In this document: piece by piece, positions 1-8,856 of the stretch
Numbering within the stretch: position 1 is the first letter of the stretch
Layout of the letters: the number at the start of each line of letters is the position of its first letter
DNA from: Psychrobacillus sp032154225
GTDB taxonomy: Bacteria > Bacillota > Bacilli > Bacillales_A > Planococcaceae
Length of the DNA stretch: 64,000 nt
Reading direction: 5' to 3'
Assembly (NCBI RefSeq): GCF_032154225.1
Contig: NZ_JALDYF010000011.1
Coordinates: 1-64,000 of the forward strand
The notes under the pieces: model-generated
Database searches by the model: none
The model's input: only the letters and a program-made list of their open reading frames with translations
What the model was told of the DNA's origin: nothing
Translations under genes and position numbers: made by a program

Positions 1-53
1 GCGCCGATGGTAGTTGGGGGTTTCCCCCTGCAAGAGTAGGACGTCGCTGGGCA
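1..53 (+). rRNA. rrf: 5S ribosomal RNA, 3' end (partial)
   Basis: The first ~53 bases contain the G-rich/C-rich hairpin and the AAGAGTAGGACG segment typical of the 3' third of bacterial 5S rRNA. The gene begins before the window. An intrinsic terminator follows within ten bases, so this is the end of a ribosomal RNA operon. No tRNA gene is seen after it. The exact 3' end is estimated. Confidence 0.88.
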
Positions 54-62
54 CACAAATAA

Positions 63-98
63 AAAGTCGTTACCGAGTAATCGGTAACGGCTTTTTTT
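63..98 (+). terminator. Intrinsic terminator of the rRNA operon
   Basis: A perfect inverted repeat with arms around CCGTTACCGA and TCGGTAACGG is followed by a run of seven T. It lies directly after the 5S rRNA end. Confidence 0.88.
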
Positions 99-278
99 GT
101 ATGAAATTATGATGTATTTATTACAAATAAAAAAAAGCTGAAATTGAATTTTGATGCATTAAACAATCATAAAATTTAATTTTGCTCCTATTCTAGCTAT
201 CAAAATTAAATTATCTCCATATTATGTGAACTTACTATTGTGTTAAATATGATAGGATTCCAAAAAAGGGATGATTTA

Positions 279-1200
279 TTGATTAGCAAAAAACGTTCTA
301 ATGATTATAATTATGTGGGTTTGCAAATGCTTTGTCGGCGTTTACCTGATAGGCATGTGATAAAAAATGTTATTCAGTCAAAGATGTTATCAGCAAAAGC
401 AGGAATAATAGGAGAAACCACGATTGAAAAAGTATTTGAAACATATCAATTTTCTTTTCCATGTCGTGTATTGCACGACATAAGTTTGAACTCGAATGGT
501 AAATTTCAAATAGATACTTTGTTATTCAGTCCGCATTTTGCAGTTATTTTTGAGTTTAAAAATATTGTAGGCGAATTTAAGTTTGAAGGTGATCCTGCTT
601 GTTTAAGACGAACATTAGAGAATGGCCAGGAAGATATAATTCGAGAGTCCTGAAGTGCAGATGGACCGAAATATGTATTTGTTAAGAGAGTGGTTGAAAA
701 AGCGTGAAATAGACATTCCAATTACAGGCGTCAATGTATTTAGTAGTTTTAAATCTATAATTGTTAATCCTCCAGATCACACATCTGTTATTTATGCTTC
801 AACCATTCCGGTTTATCTGAGGAAGCTACAAAGGCAAAAGAAATATTTAAAGGATGTTCAAATGGCAAATATTGAAGAAGATATTGTGCAGAAACATCAA
901 CTGTATATGCCATTTCCGATGTGTAAAAATTGGAGAATTGATACGAGAGAGTTAATTACCGGAGTTCAATGTGAAAAATGTGAAAGGTTTGGAATGGAAA
1001 AGTTAAAGAAATGGTGGTATTGTCCTTCCTGTGGAAATATTGATCGACTAACACATGAAAGAGCAGTGCGTGACTGGTTTGCACTAGTTAATACTGGTAT
1101 TACTAATGGAGAGTGTCGGAAGTTTTTACGTATTGATTCTCATCAGCTTTCGAGTAGAATATTAAATTCAATGAACTTGATACGAAAGGGGGAGCTCTAA
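279..1200 (+). pseudogene. NERD-domain (nuclease-related) protein, frameshifted
   Basis: Two adjacent frames together make one protein of the NERD family, predicted nuclease-like proteins often carrying a C-terminal zinc ribbon. The first frame (to 653) holds the NERD core, including residues reading LHDISLNSNGKFQIDTL and FEFKNIVGEF. The second frame (from about 640) continues with SPEVQMDRN and ends with a zinc ribbon (CEKCERF, then CPSCGN near 960-1040). The break is a one-base shift near 637-652: reading TTC GAG AGT CCT GAA restores the expected FESPE sequence. The start chosen is TTG at 279, preceded by an AAAAGGG ribosome site; GTG at 240 is in frame but lacks one. It is either a real pseudogene or a single-base sequencing error. 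Function in this organism is unknown. Confidence 0.75.
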
Positions 1201-1491
1201 AAATACGATAAAGTATACTCTTGAATGGAAGTAGCAAATGTATAAGTAATTTTGAAAAATATTAGTATTGGACAATCTCCAGGAACAACTGGACAATCAA
1301 ATAGATAAGGCGAACAATGCTTCCAGTGACAGCACTCAAATTGAAGTAAATCACTATTTAATGTATTATTAGAGCAACTTAACATCTATATTCTATGATT
1401 CAACTTGTACCGTATGAGGAAAAAGCGCTTACTGAGTATCCGCTTTATGAGCAAAGTGATATAAAATACATAAAGAGAAATTGGAGGGTGG
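1201..1491. other. Gene-poor spacer
   Basis: No convincing gene is seen in these 290 bases. A short plus-strand frame near 1268-1371 encodes a hydrophilic stretch beginning LDNLQEQLDNQIDKANNAS, but it has no ribosome site. It may be the tail of a decayed gene. The last 20 bases supply the GGAGG site of the next gene. Confidence 0.4.
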
Positions 1492-1713
1492 ATGGCACTT
1501 TTGAAAAGACCATCCGTAACAAAAATGAAAAAAGAGACTGTTTGGTTTGAAGTAGAAGAGCATGAAACAATTGCGGCTTGTATGGAAAGAATGGATAAAG
1601 AAGGCTTTCAAATTGCGGGTAGAAGAGAGGAACCACTCTTTGCTGAGGTGGATGGGCAACCTGTTCCAATTAGACAAATTATCATGTTAAAAGGAATAAA
1701 AGAGACAAATTAA
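1492..1713 (+). CDS. yebG: NETI-motif protein (YebG family)
   Basis: This 73-residue protein matches the small NETI-motif family found immediately upstream of the purine operon in Bacillus; its version of the motif reads HETIAACMERM. The biochemical role of the family is not known. It is basic at the N-terminus, then has a compact domain with RREEPLF and a final PIRQIIMLKG strand, consistent with a nucleic-acid-associated or regulatory role, though that is inference. A GGAGG box at 1483-1487 sits four bases before ATG 1492, so TTG 1501 is a possible alternative start. Its place between an rRNA operon and purE matches B. subtilis synteny, which supports the identification more than the short sequence does. 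Confidence 0.75.
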   Translation: MALLKRPSVTKMKKETVWFEVEEHETIAACMERMDKEGFQIAGRREEPLFAEVDGQPVPIRQIIMLKGIKETN

Positions 1714-1727
1714 TAAAAATCGCACTT

Positions 1728-1771
1728 AAAACCGAACAATAAAGTTTAACTAAAATTCATTGTTCGTATTT
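1728..1771. promoter_or_regulatory. Pair of convergent PurR boxes (PurBox1/PurBox2)
   Basis: AAAACCGAACAAT at 1728-1740 fits the Bacillus PurBox consensus AWWWCCGAACWWT exactly. An inverted second copy, ATTGTTCGTATTT, lies at 1759-1771 with 18 bases between them. This is the arrangement used by the PurR repressor, which PRPP releases. The pair lies directly upstream of the -35 element at 1777. Confidence 0.88.
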
Positions 1772-1776
1772 AAGCG

Positions 1777-1805
1777 TTGACGAGATGCCGTTCACTTGAT
1801 AAAAT
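1777..1805 (+). promoter_or_regulatory. Sigma-A promoter of the pur operon
   Basis: TTGACG at 1777-1782 and TAAAAT at 1800-1805 are separated by exactly 17 bases. The promoter sits between the PurR boxes and the riboswitch, as in B. subtilis purE. Confidence 0.85.
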
Positions 1806-1824
1806 AAGAATAGAAATAAACGAC

Positions 1825-1897
1825 AATATCCCCATATATACTAAGGAATTGGCCTTAGTGTTTCTACCATGTCACCGTAAATGACAGGACTATGCGG
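1825..1897 (+). promoter_or_regulatory. Purine (guanine-class) riboswitch aptamer
   Basis: The leader carries the conserved core of the purine riboswitch. P2 is CTAAGG/CCTTAG, followed by the junction GTTTCTACC. P3 is TGTCA/TGACA with the loop CCGTAAA, and the closing junction is GGACTATG. The pyrimidine that pairs with the ligand is C (GACTAT rather than GATTAT), which predicts guanine/hypoxanthine binding rather than adenine. With the terminator at 1970-2027 it should stop transcription of purE when guanine is plentiful. Confidence 0.93.
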
Positions 1898-1969
1898 GAA
1901 AGCAACTTTTGGAAAAATGCTAGAGGGATGTGTTTGCATATGTTAGTAATCACACAAAGTCAGCGAATT

Positions 1970-2027
1970 AACTCCTTAAGTAAACTGCTTTTCATGCATG
2001 AAGAGTAGTTTATTTGGGGAGTTTTTT
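1970..2027 (+). terminator. Riboswitch-controlled terminator before purE
   Basis: AACTCC at the 5' end pairs with GGGGAGTT at the 3' end. Internal arms around TAAACTGCT and AGTAGTTTA lengthen the hairpin, and a T run follows. It ends about 25 bases before purE. Confidence 0.8.
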
Positions 2028-2051
2028 ATGCCTTAGGAAGGGACGAAAATA

Positions 2052-2540
2052 ATGAACGCAAAAATTGGTGTAATTATGGGTAGTTCTAGTGATTGGGAAA
2101 CAATGAAGTATAGCTGTGAAATACTAGATGAATTACATATTCCGTATGAGAAACAAGTAGTGTCTGCACATCGTACGCCAGATTTGATGTTTGAATATGC
2201 AGAGCAAGCTAGAGGTAGAGGAATTCAAGTAATTATTGCAGGAGCTGGTGGTGCTGCGCATTTGCCAGGTATGGTTGCTGCAAAAACCACTCTTCCAGTA
2301 ATTGGTGTTCCGGTTCAATCAAAAGCGCTTAATGGGCTAGATTCTTTATTATCAATCGTGCAAATGCCGGGTGGTGTTCCAGTTGCTACTGTTGCAATAG
2401 GAAAAGCTGGTGCAACAAATGCCGGATTACTTGCTGCACAAATACTTTCTATAGAAGATTCAGACGTGACAAGTCGTTTAGAAAAACGTAGAGAAGACAC
2501 AAAAAACAAAGTATATGAAAGCAATGGTGAGCTTCAATGA
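2052..2540 (+). CDS. purE: N5-carboxyaminoimidazole ribonucleotide mutase
   Basis: Class I PurE converts N5-CAIR to CAIR in the cytoplasm, the step after PurK in de novo purine synthesis. The 162-residue length is normal. The CAIR-binding motifs are visible: GSSSDW at residues 10-15, SAHRTP at 38-43 with His40, and AGAGGAAHLPG at 63-73. ATG 2052 is preceded by GGAAGGGACG. It is the first gene of the twelve-gene purine operon, about 25 bases after the riboswitch terminator, and it overlaps purK by four bases (ATGA), suggesting translational coupling. Regulation is by PurR and by the guanine riboswitch. Confidence 0.97.
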   Translation: MNAKIGVIMGSSSDWETMKYSCEILDELHIPYEKQVVSAHRTPDLMFEYAEQARGRGIQVIIAGAGGAAHLPGMVAAKTTLPVIGVPVQSKALNGLDSLLSIVQMPGGVPVATVAIGKAGATNAGLLAAQILSIEDSDVTSRLEKRREDTKNKVYESNGELQ

Positions 2541-3658
2541 CAAAAGTAATTTATCCGGGACAAACAATCGGTATTATCGGTGGTGGTCAGCTTGGACGAA
2601 TGATGGCGTTAGCAGCAAAAGAAGCTGGTTTTAAAGTAGCTGTACTGGAGCCGACAATAGATTCACCATGTGGACAAGTAGCAGATATTCGTATCGTTGC
2701 TCCATATAATGATGAAGCTGCATTAGAGGAACTTGCTGAAGTAAGTGACGTAATTACGTACGAATTTGAAAATATTGATTATGCTGGATTGAAGAGATTA
2801 TCGCAAATTGCTTATGTACCTCAAGGTGCGGAACTGGTGAAGATTACACAAGATCGCATTCTGGAAAAAACAGAAATTCAGGCTTCTGGTGTACCAATTG
2901 CGAAATTTGTCGAAGCAAGTACATTTGAAGAACTAGAAAAGCGTATTGACGAAGTTGGTTTTCCTTGTGTAGTGAAAACGGCTCGCGGTGGATATGACGG
3001 TAAAGGGCAGCAAATCGTTAAAATAAGAGCTGATCTTTCATTAGCAAAATCACTTTTTGAGCATTCGGCATGTATTGCAGAAGCGTTTGTACCATTTACG
3101 AAAGAAATATCTGTCATTGTTCAGCGTAATGGAGAAGGCCAAACATATTGTCTGCCAATCGGTGAAAATATTCATGTGAATCATATTTTGCATGAAACAA
3201 TCGTACCTGCTCGTATTAGTGATGAACTTGCAAAGAAAGCTATTCGTGCAGCTGAAACAATTGCGAATCATTTAAATCTTGTTGGTACATTAGCTGTAGA
3301 GATTTTCGTTTTAGATAATGGTGAAATATTAATAAATGAATTAGCTCCTAGACCACATAATTCTGGTCATTATTCTATTGAGGCATGTAATATTTCACAA
3401 TTTCATCAGCATGTTCGAGCAGTTTGTGGGTGGCCACTTCGTGAACCAGAGCTTTGGACCGACACTGTCATGGTCAATGTCCTTGGCCAGCATGTGATTC
3501 CATTAACAAAATCAATTAGTAAATATCCAAACTGGTCTGTACATTTATATGGGAAAAGTGAAGCGAAAACAAACCGTAAGATGGGTCATGTAACTATTTT
3601 ATCGTCTAATATTGAACAAACATTGGAAGAAATTAATCAATCTAAAATTTGGTCTTAA
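2537..3658 (+). CDS. purK: N5-carboxyaminoimidazole ribonucleotide synthase
   Basis: This ATP-grasp enzyme carboxylates AIR to N5-CAIR using ATP and bicarbonate, supplying PurE. The 373-residue protein starts with a Rossmann-like segment, TIGIIGGGQLGRMM at about residues 10-23. The ATP-grasp domain follows, with VVKTARGGYDGKGQ at about 147-160 and the metal-site region EILINELAPRPHNSGH at about 263-278. The start codon lies inside the end of purE. PurK is found in organisms using the two-step PurE/PurK route, so the pair agrees with the class I PurE call. Confidence 0.97.
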   Translation: MTKVIYPGQTIGIIGGGQLGRMMALAAKEAGFKVAVLEPTIDSPCGQVADIRIVAPYNDEAALEELAEVSDVITYEFENIDYAGLKRLSQIAYVPQGAELVKITQDRILEKTEIQASGVPIAKFVEASTFEELEKRIDEVGFPCVVKTARGGYDGKGQQIVKIRADLSLAKSLFEHSACIAEAFVPFTKEISVIVQRNGEGQTYCLPIGENIHVNHILHETIVPARISDELAKKAIRAAETIANHLNLVGTLAVEIFVLDNGEILINELAPRPHNSGHYSIEACNISQFHQHVRAVCGWPLREPELWTDTVMVNVLGQHVIPLTKSISKYPNWSVHLYGKSEAKTNRKMGHVTILSSNIEQTLEEINQSKIWS

Positions 3659-3673
3659 CCGGGAGGAACTTGA

Positions 3674-4969
3674 ATGATCCAACGATATACACGCCCAGAA
3701 ATGGGTGCCATATGGACAGAAGAAAATAAATACAACGCTTGGCTTGAAGTGGAGATTTTAGCTTGTGAGGCTTGGGCTGAAATTGGGGATATTCCAAAGG
3801 AAGACGTTGTGGCACTTCGCAAAAATGCATCATTCTCTGTAGATCGTATTTTAGAAATTGAAGAAGAAACAAGGCATGACGTTGTGGCGTTTACACGTGC
3901 TGTTTCTGAAACATTAGGTGAGGAACGAAAATGGGTACATTACGGACTTACTTCAACAGATGTAGTAGACACAGCTCTTTCTTACTTGATCAAGCAAGCA
4001 AATGTTATTTTACGTAAAGATCTTCTGAACTTCATTGAAATTTTGGAGAATAAAGCAAAAGAACATAAGCTGACAGTCATGATGGGACGTACGCATGGTG
4101 TACATGCAGAACCCACTACATTTGGTTTGAAGCTTGCACTTTGGACGGAAGAAATGAAACGTAACTTAGAACGTTTTGAAGCAGCGGCTAAATCTATTGA
4201 GACAGGAAAAATGTCTGGTGCTGTTGGAACATACGCAAATATTGATCCGTTTGTAGAAAAATATGTATGCGACCATCTAGGACTTGAGGCTTCACCAATT
4301 TCGACACAAACATTGCAGCGTGATCGCCATGCACAATATATGAGTGTATTAGCTCTTATCGGTTCTTCTATTGAAAAATTTGCAACGGAAGTTCGTGGGT
4401 TACAAAAATCAGAAACTCGTGAAGTAGAAGAATTTTTTGCAAAGGGTCAAAAAGGTTCTTCTGCAATGCCACATAAACGCAATCCAATTGGATCTGAGAA
4501 TATGGTTGGTTTAGCGAGACTCATTCGTGGTTATATGATGACTGCTTATGAAAACGTAGCTTTATGGCATGAAAGAGATATTTCACATTCATCTGCAGAG
4601 CGCGTTATTTTACCAGATGCAACAATCGCATTAAATTATATGTTAAATCGTTTCGGTAATATCGTGAAAAATTTAACGGTGTTCCCTGAAAATATGAAAC
4701 GCAATATGGATTCCACTTTAGGATTAATTTATTCTCAACGTGTGCTACTAGCACTGATTGACAAAGGGCTTGCACGTGAAACAGCGTATGACACTGTGCA
4801 ACCACTTGCGATGCAAGCTTGGGAATCTCAAACTGCTTTCCGCACATTTGTAGATGCGGATGAAAAAATCACTTCTTTATTAACAAAAGAAGAGTTGGAT
4901 GATTGCTTTGACTACAACTATCACATCCAACATGTTGATTTAATTTTCGAGCGTTTAGGACTTAATTAA
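3674..4969 (+). CDS. purB: Adenylosuccinate lyase
   Basis: PurB removes fumarate from SAICAR to give AICAR and from adenylosuccinate to give AMP, so it serves both the main pathway and the AMP branch. The 431-residue protein is standard length for the bacillar form. Visible superfamily regions are TRHDVVAF (residues 66-73), GLTSTDVVDT (91-100), GRTHGVHAEP with His141, and the signature SSAMPHKRNP at 262-271, whose flexible loop carries the catalytic serine. A GGGAGG ribosome site precedes ATG 3674, fifteen bases after purK. Confidence 0.98.
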   Translation: MIQRYTRPEMGAIWTEENKYNAWLEVEILACEAWAEIGDIPKEDVVALRKNASFSVDRILEIEEETRHDVVAFTRAVSETLGEERKWVHYGLTSTDVVDTALSYLIKQANVILRKDLLNFIEILENKAKEHKLTVMMGRTHGVHAEPTTFGLKLALWTEEMKRNLERFEAAAKSIETGKMSGAVGTYANIDPFVEKYVCDHLGLEASPISTQTLQRDRHAQYMSVLALIGSSIEKFATEVRGLQKSETREVEEFFAKGQKGSSAMPHKRNPIGSENMVGLARLIRGYMMTAYENVALWHERDISHSSAERVILPDATIALNYMLNRFGNIVKNLTVFPENMKRNMDSTLGLIYSQRVLLALIDKGLARETAYDTVQPLAMQAWESQTAFRTFVDADEKITSLLTKEELDDCFDYNYHIQHVDLIFERLGLN

Positions 4970-4990
4970 TTTCATTCGGGGGAATTCATA

Positions 4991-5707
4991 GTGGAAAAAG
5001 GTCGTCTATTATACGAGGGTAAAGCAAAGCAATTATTCGCAACAGAAGATGAAAATATACTTTTTGTTTCATATAAGGATAGCGCTACAGCTTTTAATGG
5101 AGAGAAAAAAGAAGAAATAGATGGTAAAGGAATTTTGAACAATAAAATTACGACTATTTTATTTCAACAATTAAAAAGGCACGGGATTGATTCACATTTT
5201 GTAGAAGAGATTTCGGAAAATGAACAGCTTGTACGAAAAGTAGAAATTATTCCATTAGAAGTAGTTGTTCGTAATGTAGCGGCAGGGAGCCTAGCTAAAA
5301 GGCTAGGAATGGAAGAAGGAGTCCTTTTAAAGCATCCAATTGTAGAGTTCTATTACAAGGATGATGCACTAGGAGATCCTATTCTTACAAATGCACATCT
5401 TGAATTACTTGAACTGGCAACACCAAAGGAAATAGAAACGATCACAGCAAAAGCGTTAGAAATTAACCATGTATTGCAGCCAATTTTCAAAGAAATCAGC
5501 GTTTCATTAATTGATATGAAGTTGGAGTTTGGACGAGATGCACACGGAGAAATCTTACTTGCAGATGAAATATCACCAGACACATGTAGATTATGGGACG
5601 ATGAAACAAACGAAAAATTAGATAAAGATGTATTTCGCCGCAATTTAGGTAGTTTAACTGAGGTTTACCAAATAATATTATCTCGCCTAGGAGGATTATC
5701 AAAATGA
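4991..5707 (+). CDS. purC: SAICAR synthase (phosphoribosylaminoimidazole-succinocarboxamide synthase)
   Basis: PurC joins CAIR and aspartate using ATP to give SAICAR, the substrate of PurB. The 238-residue length is typical of the bacterial monofunctional enzyme. Diagnostic segments are LLYEGKAKQLF near residue 6, VVRNVAAGSLAKR near 92, SLIDMKLEFGR near 172 and LADEISPDTCRLWD near 190. Translation starts at GTG 4991 after a GGGGGAATT ribosome site. The gene overlaps purS by four bases (ATGA). Confidence 0.97.
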   Translation: MEKGRLLYEGKAKQLFATEDENILFVSYKDSATAFNGEKKEEIDGKGILNNKITTILFQQLKRHGIDSHFVEEISENEQLVRKVEIIPLEVVVRNVAAGSLAKRLGMEEGVLLKHPIVEFYYKDDALGDPILTNAHLELLELATPKEIETITAKALEINHVLQPIFKEISVSLIDMKLEFGRDAHGEILLADEISPDTCRLWDDETNEKLDKDVFRRNLGSLTEVYQIILSRLGGLSK

Positions 5708-5958
5708 AAAAAGTTAAAGTATATGTAACATTACGTGAAAGTGTATTAGACCCACAAGGTTCGGCAGTTATGGGAGCACTTCATTCGATGAATTATAACG
5801 AAGTAAAAGACGTTCGTATTGGTAAATTTTTAGAGCTTCAAATCGAAGAAAGTGATCGTGATTTAGATACAATCGTCAAAGAAATGTGTGAAAAGCTTCT
5901 TACAAATACAGTAATTGAAGATTACAGCTACGAAGTTGAGGAGGTTAATAACAAATGA
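5704..5958 (+). CDS. purS: FGAM synthase subunit PurS
   Basis: PurS is the small structural subunit that bridges PurL and PurQ in the three-part formylglycinamidine ribonucleotide synthase of Gram-positive bacteria. It is 84 residues long, with the usual pattern of an N-terminal strand (VKVYVTLRESVLDPQG), a central helix and LTNTVIEDYSYEVEE at the end. It overlaps both purC and purQ by four bases, so the three subunits of the complex are encoded contiguously and probably made in step. Confidence 0.96.
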   Translation: MKKVKVYVTLRESVLDPQGSAVMGALHSMNYNEVKDVRIGKFLELQIEESDRDLDTIVKEMCEKLLTNTVIEDYSYEVEEVNNK

Positions 5959-6641
5959 AATTCGCAGTAATCGTTTTTCCAGGATCGAACTGTGATTTAG
6001 ATATGTACCATGCTATTAAAGACGAGCTTGGTGAAGAAGTAGAGTATGTATGGCATGATGAAACAGATTTAAGCAGATTCGATGGAGTGTTATTACCAGG
6101 TGGATTCTCTTATGGTGACTACTTACGTTGTGGAGCTATGGCTAACCAATCTAACGTTATGGCTGAAGTTGTAAAAGCAGCGAAAGAAGGCAAACCAGTT
6201 TTAGGTATTTGTAATGGATTCCAAGTGCTAACAGAAGCAGGTCTTCTACCAGGAGCACTTTTACGTAACAAAAACTTGAAATTCATGTGCCGTACTGTTG
6301 GGCTAAAAGTAGTAAATAATGAAACACAATTTACATCAGAATACGAAAAAGACCAAGTAATTCAAATTCCAATCGCACATGGTGAAGGAAACTACTATTG
6401 TGACGAAGAAACTCTTGCAAGTTTAAAAGCAAATAACCAGATCGTGTTCACTTATGCTTCAGAAAATCCAAACGGAAGCATCGAAGACATCGCAGGTATC
6501 GTGAATGATAAAGGAAATGTATTAGGAATGATGCCTCACCCAGAGCGTGCTGCAAATGACATTATGGGTGGAGCAGAAGGACTAGCATTATTCAAATCAA
6601 TAGTGAAACAGTGGAGGGAATCTCATGTCAATCATGCTTGA
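5955..6641 (+). CDS. purQ: FGAM synthase glutaminase subunit PurQ
   Basis: PurQ is the class I glutamine amidotransferase that supplies ammonia to PurL for converting FGAR to FGAM. The 228-residue protein has GGFSYGDYLRCGA near residues 50-62. The nucleophile elbow VLGICNGFQVL near 82-92 carries the catalytic cysteine, and MMPHPERA near 195-202 carries the catalytic His and Glu. ATG 5955 overlaps the end of purS. The 3' end overlaps the start of purL by 17 bases. Confidence 0.97.
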   Translation: MKFAVIVFPGSNCDLDMYHAIKDELGEEVEYVWHDETDLSRFDGVLLPGGFSYGDYLRCGAMANQSNVMAEVVKAAKEGKPVLGICNGFQVLTEAGLLPGALLRNKNLKFMCRTVGLKVVNNETQFTSEYEKDQVIQIPIAHGEGNYYCDEETLASLKANNQIVFTYASENPNGSIEDIAGIVNDKGNVLGMMPHPERAANDIMGGAEGLALFKSIVKQWRESHVNHA

Positions 6642-8856
6642 ACCAAATCCGGAGCAAATTAAGGATCAAAAAATATATGCACAAATGGGTATGTCGGATG
6701 AAGAATTTGAAATGGTAGAGAAGATTTTAGGTCGTCTTCCTAACTACACAGAAACAGGATTATTTTCTGTTATGTGGTCTGAGCATTGCTCATATAAAAA
6801 CTCTAAACCAGTATTACGTAAGTTCCCTACAAGTGGACCACAAGTATTACAAGGACCAGGAGAAGGCGCTGGAATCGTAGATATTGGTGACGGTCAAGCA
6901 GTAGTATTCAAAATGGAATCTCATAATCACCCTTCTGCTATCGAGCCTTACCAAGGAGCGGCAACAGGTGTTGGTGGAATTATTCGCGACGTATTTTCAA
7001 TGGGAGCTCGCCCAATTGCGATGTTAAACTCTCTTCGTTTCGGAGAATTAAAAACACCACGAGTGAAATACTTATTTGAAGAAGTTGTAGCTGGTATTGC
7101 TGGATACGGTAACTGTATCGGTATTCCAACAGTTGGTGGAGAAATCCAATTCGACGATTGCTACGAAGGTAACCCACTAGTAAACGCAATGTGTGTTGGT
7201 TTGATTAACCATGAAGATATTCAAAAAGGAATCGCTGCTGGTACTGGAAATACAGTATTGTATGCAGGTGCTAAAACAGGTCGTGACGGTATTCACGGTG
7301 CTACATTTGCATCTGAAGAACTAACAGAAGCTTCGGAAGAAAAACGTCCAGCGGTTCAAGTTGGAGATCCATTCATGGAGAAATTATTACTAGAGGCTTG
7401 TTTAGAAGTTATTAAATCAGATGCACTTATTGGAATTCAGGATATGGGAGCAGCAGGATTAACTTCTTCTTCAGCTGAAATGGCATCTAAAGCTGGTTTT
7501 GGTGTAGAAATGAACTTAGACTTTGTTCCTCAACGTGAAACTGGGATGACAGCATATGAAATGATGCTTTCAGAATCACAAGAGCGTATGTTAATCGTAG
7601 TGAAAAAAGGACGCGAAGATGAAATCACGAAGATTTTTGATAAATACGGCTTGGATTGCGTTGCTGTTGGTAAAGTGACGGATGACAAAATGTTACGTCT
7701 TCTTCATAACGGCGAAGTTGTAGCAGAAGTACCTGCGGATGCACTTGCAGAAGAAGCTCCAGTGTATTACAAAACATCTTCTGTACCTTCTTATTTTACA
7801 GAATTCCAAGCAATGGAAAACGTAGAGCCGGTAGTTTCTGATTACAAAGAAACATTATTAAACTTACTTCAACAACCAACAATTGCTTCGAAAGAATGGG
7901 TTTATGATCAATATGACTACCAAGTGCGTACAAGCACAGTAGTAACACCTGGTTCAGATGCTGCAGTAGTGCGAGTTCGTGGTACGAATAAAGGATTAGC
8001 AATGACAACGGATTGTAACTCTCGTTACATCTATTTAGATCCTGTTGAAGGTGGAAAAATTGCAGTTGCAGAAGCAGCTCGTAACGTAGTGTGTTCGGGT
8101 GCAAAACCACTTGCAATTACAGACTGCTTAAACTTTGGTAATCCAGAAAACCCTGAAATTTTCTGGCAGCTTGAGAAATCAGCTGATGGTATTTCAGCAG
8201 CTTGTATCGCATTAGATTCACCAGTAATCGGTGGTAACGTTTCTTTATATAACGAGCGCAGTGGAGTTGCAGTTTACCCAACACCAACTATCGGTCTAGT
8301 TGGACTTGTAGAAGATCTTGCACATGTAACAACTCAATCAGTGAAACAAGCTGGAGATATCGTTTATGTAATTGGTGAAACGAAAACAGAATTCGGTGGA
8401 TCAGAGCTTCAAAAATTAGTGGAAAAACGTATTTTTGGTAAAGCACCTTCTATCGACTTAGCTGTAGAGGCATCTCGTCAAACAGCTCTACTTACTGCTA
8501 TAAAAGCTGGAGTTGTAGCTTCTGCACATGATATTGCTGAAGGTGGATTTGCAGTTGCTTTAGCAGAGAAAGCTTTCGGAGCAACTGGTCTTGGAGTTGA
8601 AGTAACTATAAATGGCTCTGCAACAACAGCGTTATTTAGTGAATCTCAATCACGTTTCCTTATTACAGTAAAACCTGAAAATGCAGCTAAATTTGAAGAC
8701 ATCGTAAATGATGCAGTTAAAATTGGTGCTGTAACAGATTCAAATAAAGTAATTATTTCTAACGAAGATGGAACTGAATGGATTAACGGTTCTGTTGACG
8801 AATTGCGTTCCGCTTGGAAAGGGGCAATACCATGCTTGCTGAAGTCAGAGGCTTAA
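6625..8856 (+). CDS. purL: FGAM synthase ATP-binding subunit (small-form PurL)
   Basis: PurL catalyses the ATP-dependent amidation of FGAR to FGAM with PurS and PurQ. The 743-residue size marks it as the small Gram-positive form, which needs the separate PurS and PurQ subunits encoded just upstream. Visible segments include WSEHCSYKNSKP near residue 50, MESHNHPSAIEPYQGAATGVGG near 98, IQDMGAAGLTSSSAEM near 275 and a second-half ATP-site glycine segment, SPVIGGNVSLYNE. A GTGGAGGG site lies inside purQ ahead of ATG 6625, and the 3' end overlaps purF by 25 bases. Confidence 0.97.
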   Translation: MSIMLEPNPEQIKDQKIYAQMGMSDEEFEMVEKILGRLPNYTETGLFSVMWSEHCSYKNSKPVLRKFPTSGPQVLQGPGEGAGIVDIGDGQAVVFKMESHNHPSAIEPYQGAATGVGGIIRDVFSMGARPIAMLNSLRFGELKTPRVKYLFEEVVAGIAGYGNCIGIPTVGGEIQFDDCYEGNPLVNAMCVGLINHEDIQKGIAAGTGNTVLYAGAKTGRDGIHGATFASEELTEASEEKRPAVQVGDPFMEKLLLEACLEVIKSDALIGIQDMGAAGLTSSSAEMASKAGFGVEMNLDFVPQRETGMTAYEMMLSESQERMLIVVKKGREDEITKIFDKYGLDCVAVGKVTDDKMLRLLHNGEVVAEVPADALAEEAPVYYKTSSVPSYFTEFQAMENVEPVVSDYKETLLNLLQQPTIASKEWVYDQYDYQVRTSTVVTPGSDAAVVRVRGTNKGLAMTTDCNSRYIYLDPVEGGKIAVAEAARNVVCSGAKPLAITDCLNFGNPENPEIFWQLEKSADGISAACIALDSPVIGGNVSLYNERSGVAVYPTPTIGLVGLVEDLAHVTTQSVKQAGDIVYVIGETKTEFGGSELQKLVEKRIFGKAPSIDLAVEASRQTALLTAIKAGVVASAHDIAEGGFAVALAEKAFGATGLGVEVTINGSATTALFSESQSRFLITVKPENAAKFEDIVNDAVKIGAVTDSNKVIISNEDGTEWINGSVDELRSAWKGAIPCLLKSEA

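Noticed and set aside
1197..1385. Cysteine-rich 62-codon minus-strand frame
   Set aside because: It has no ribosome site and overlaps the end of the NERD remnant; the composition does not suggest a protein.
1429..1677. Minus-strand frames over yebG
   Set aside because: These are shadows of the NETI-motif gene, which has the better start and conserved synteny.
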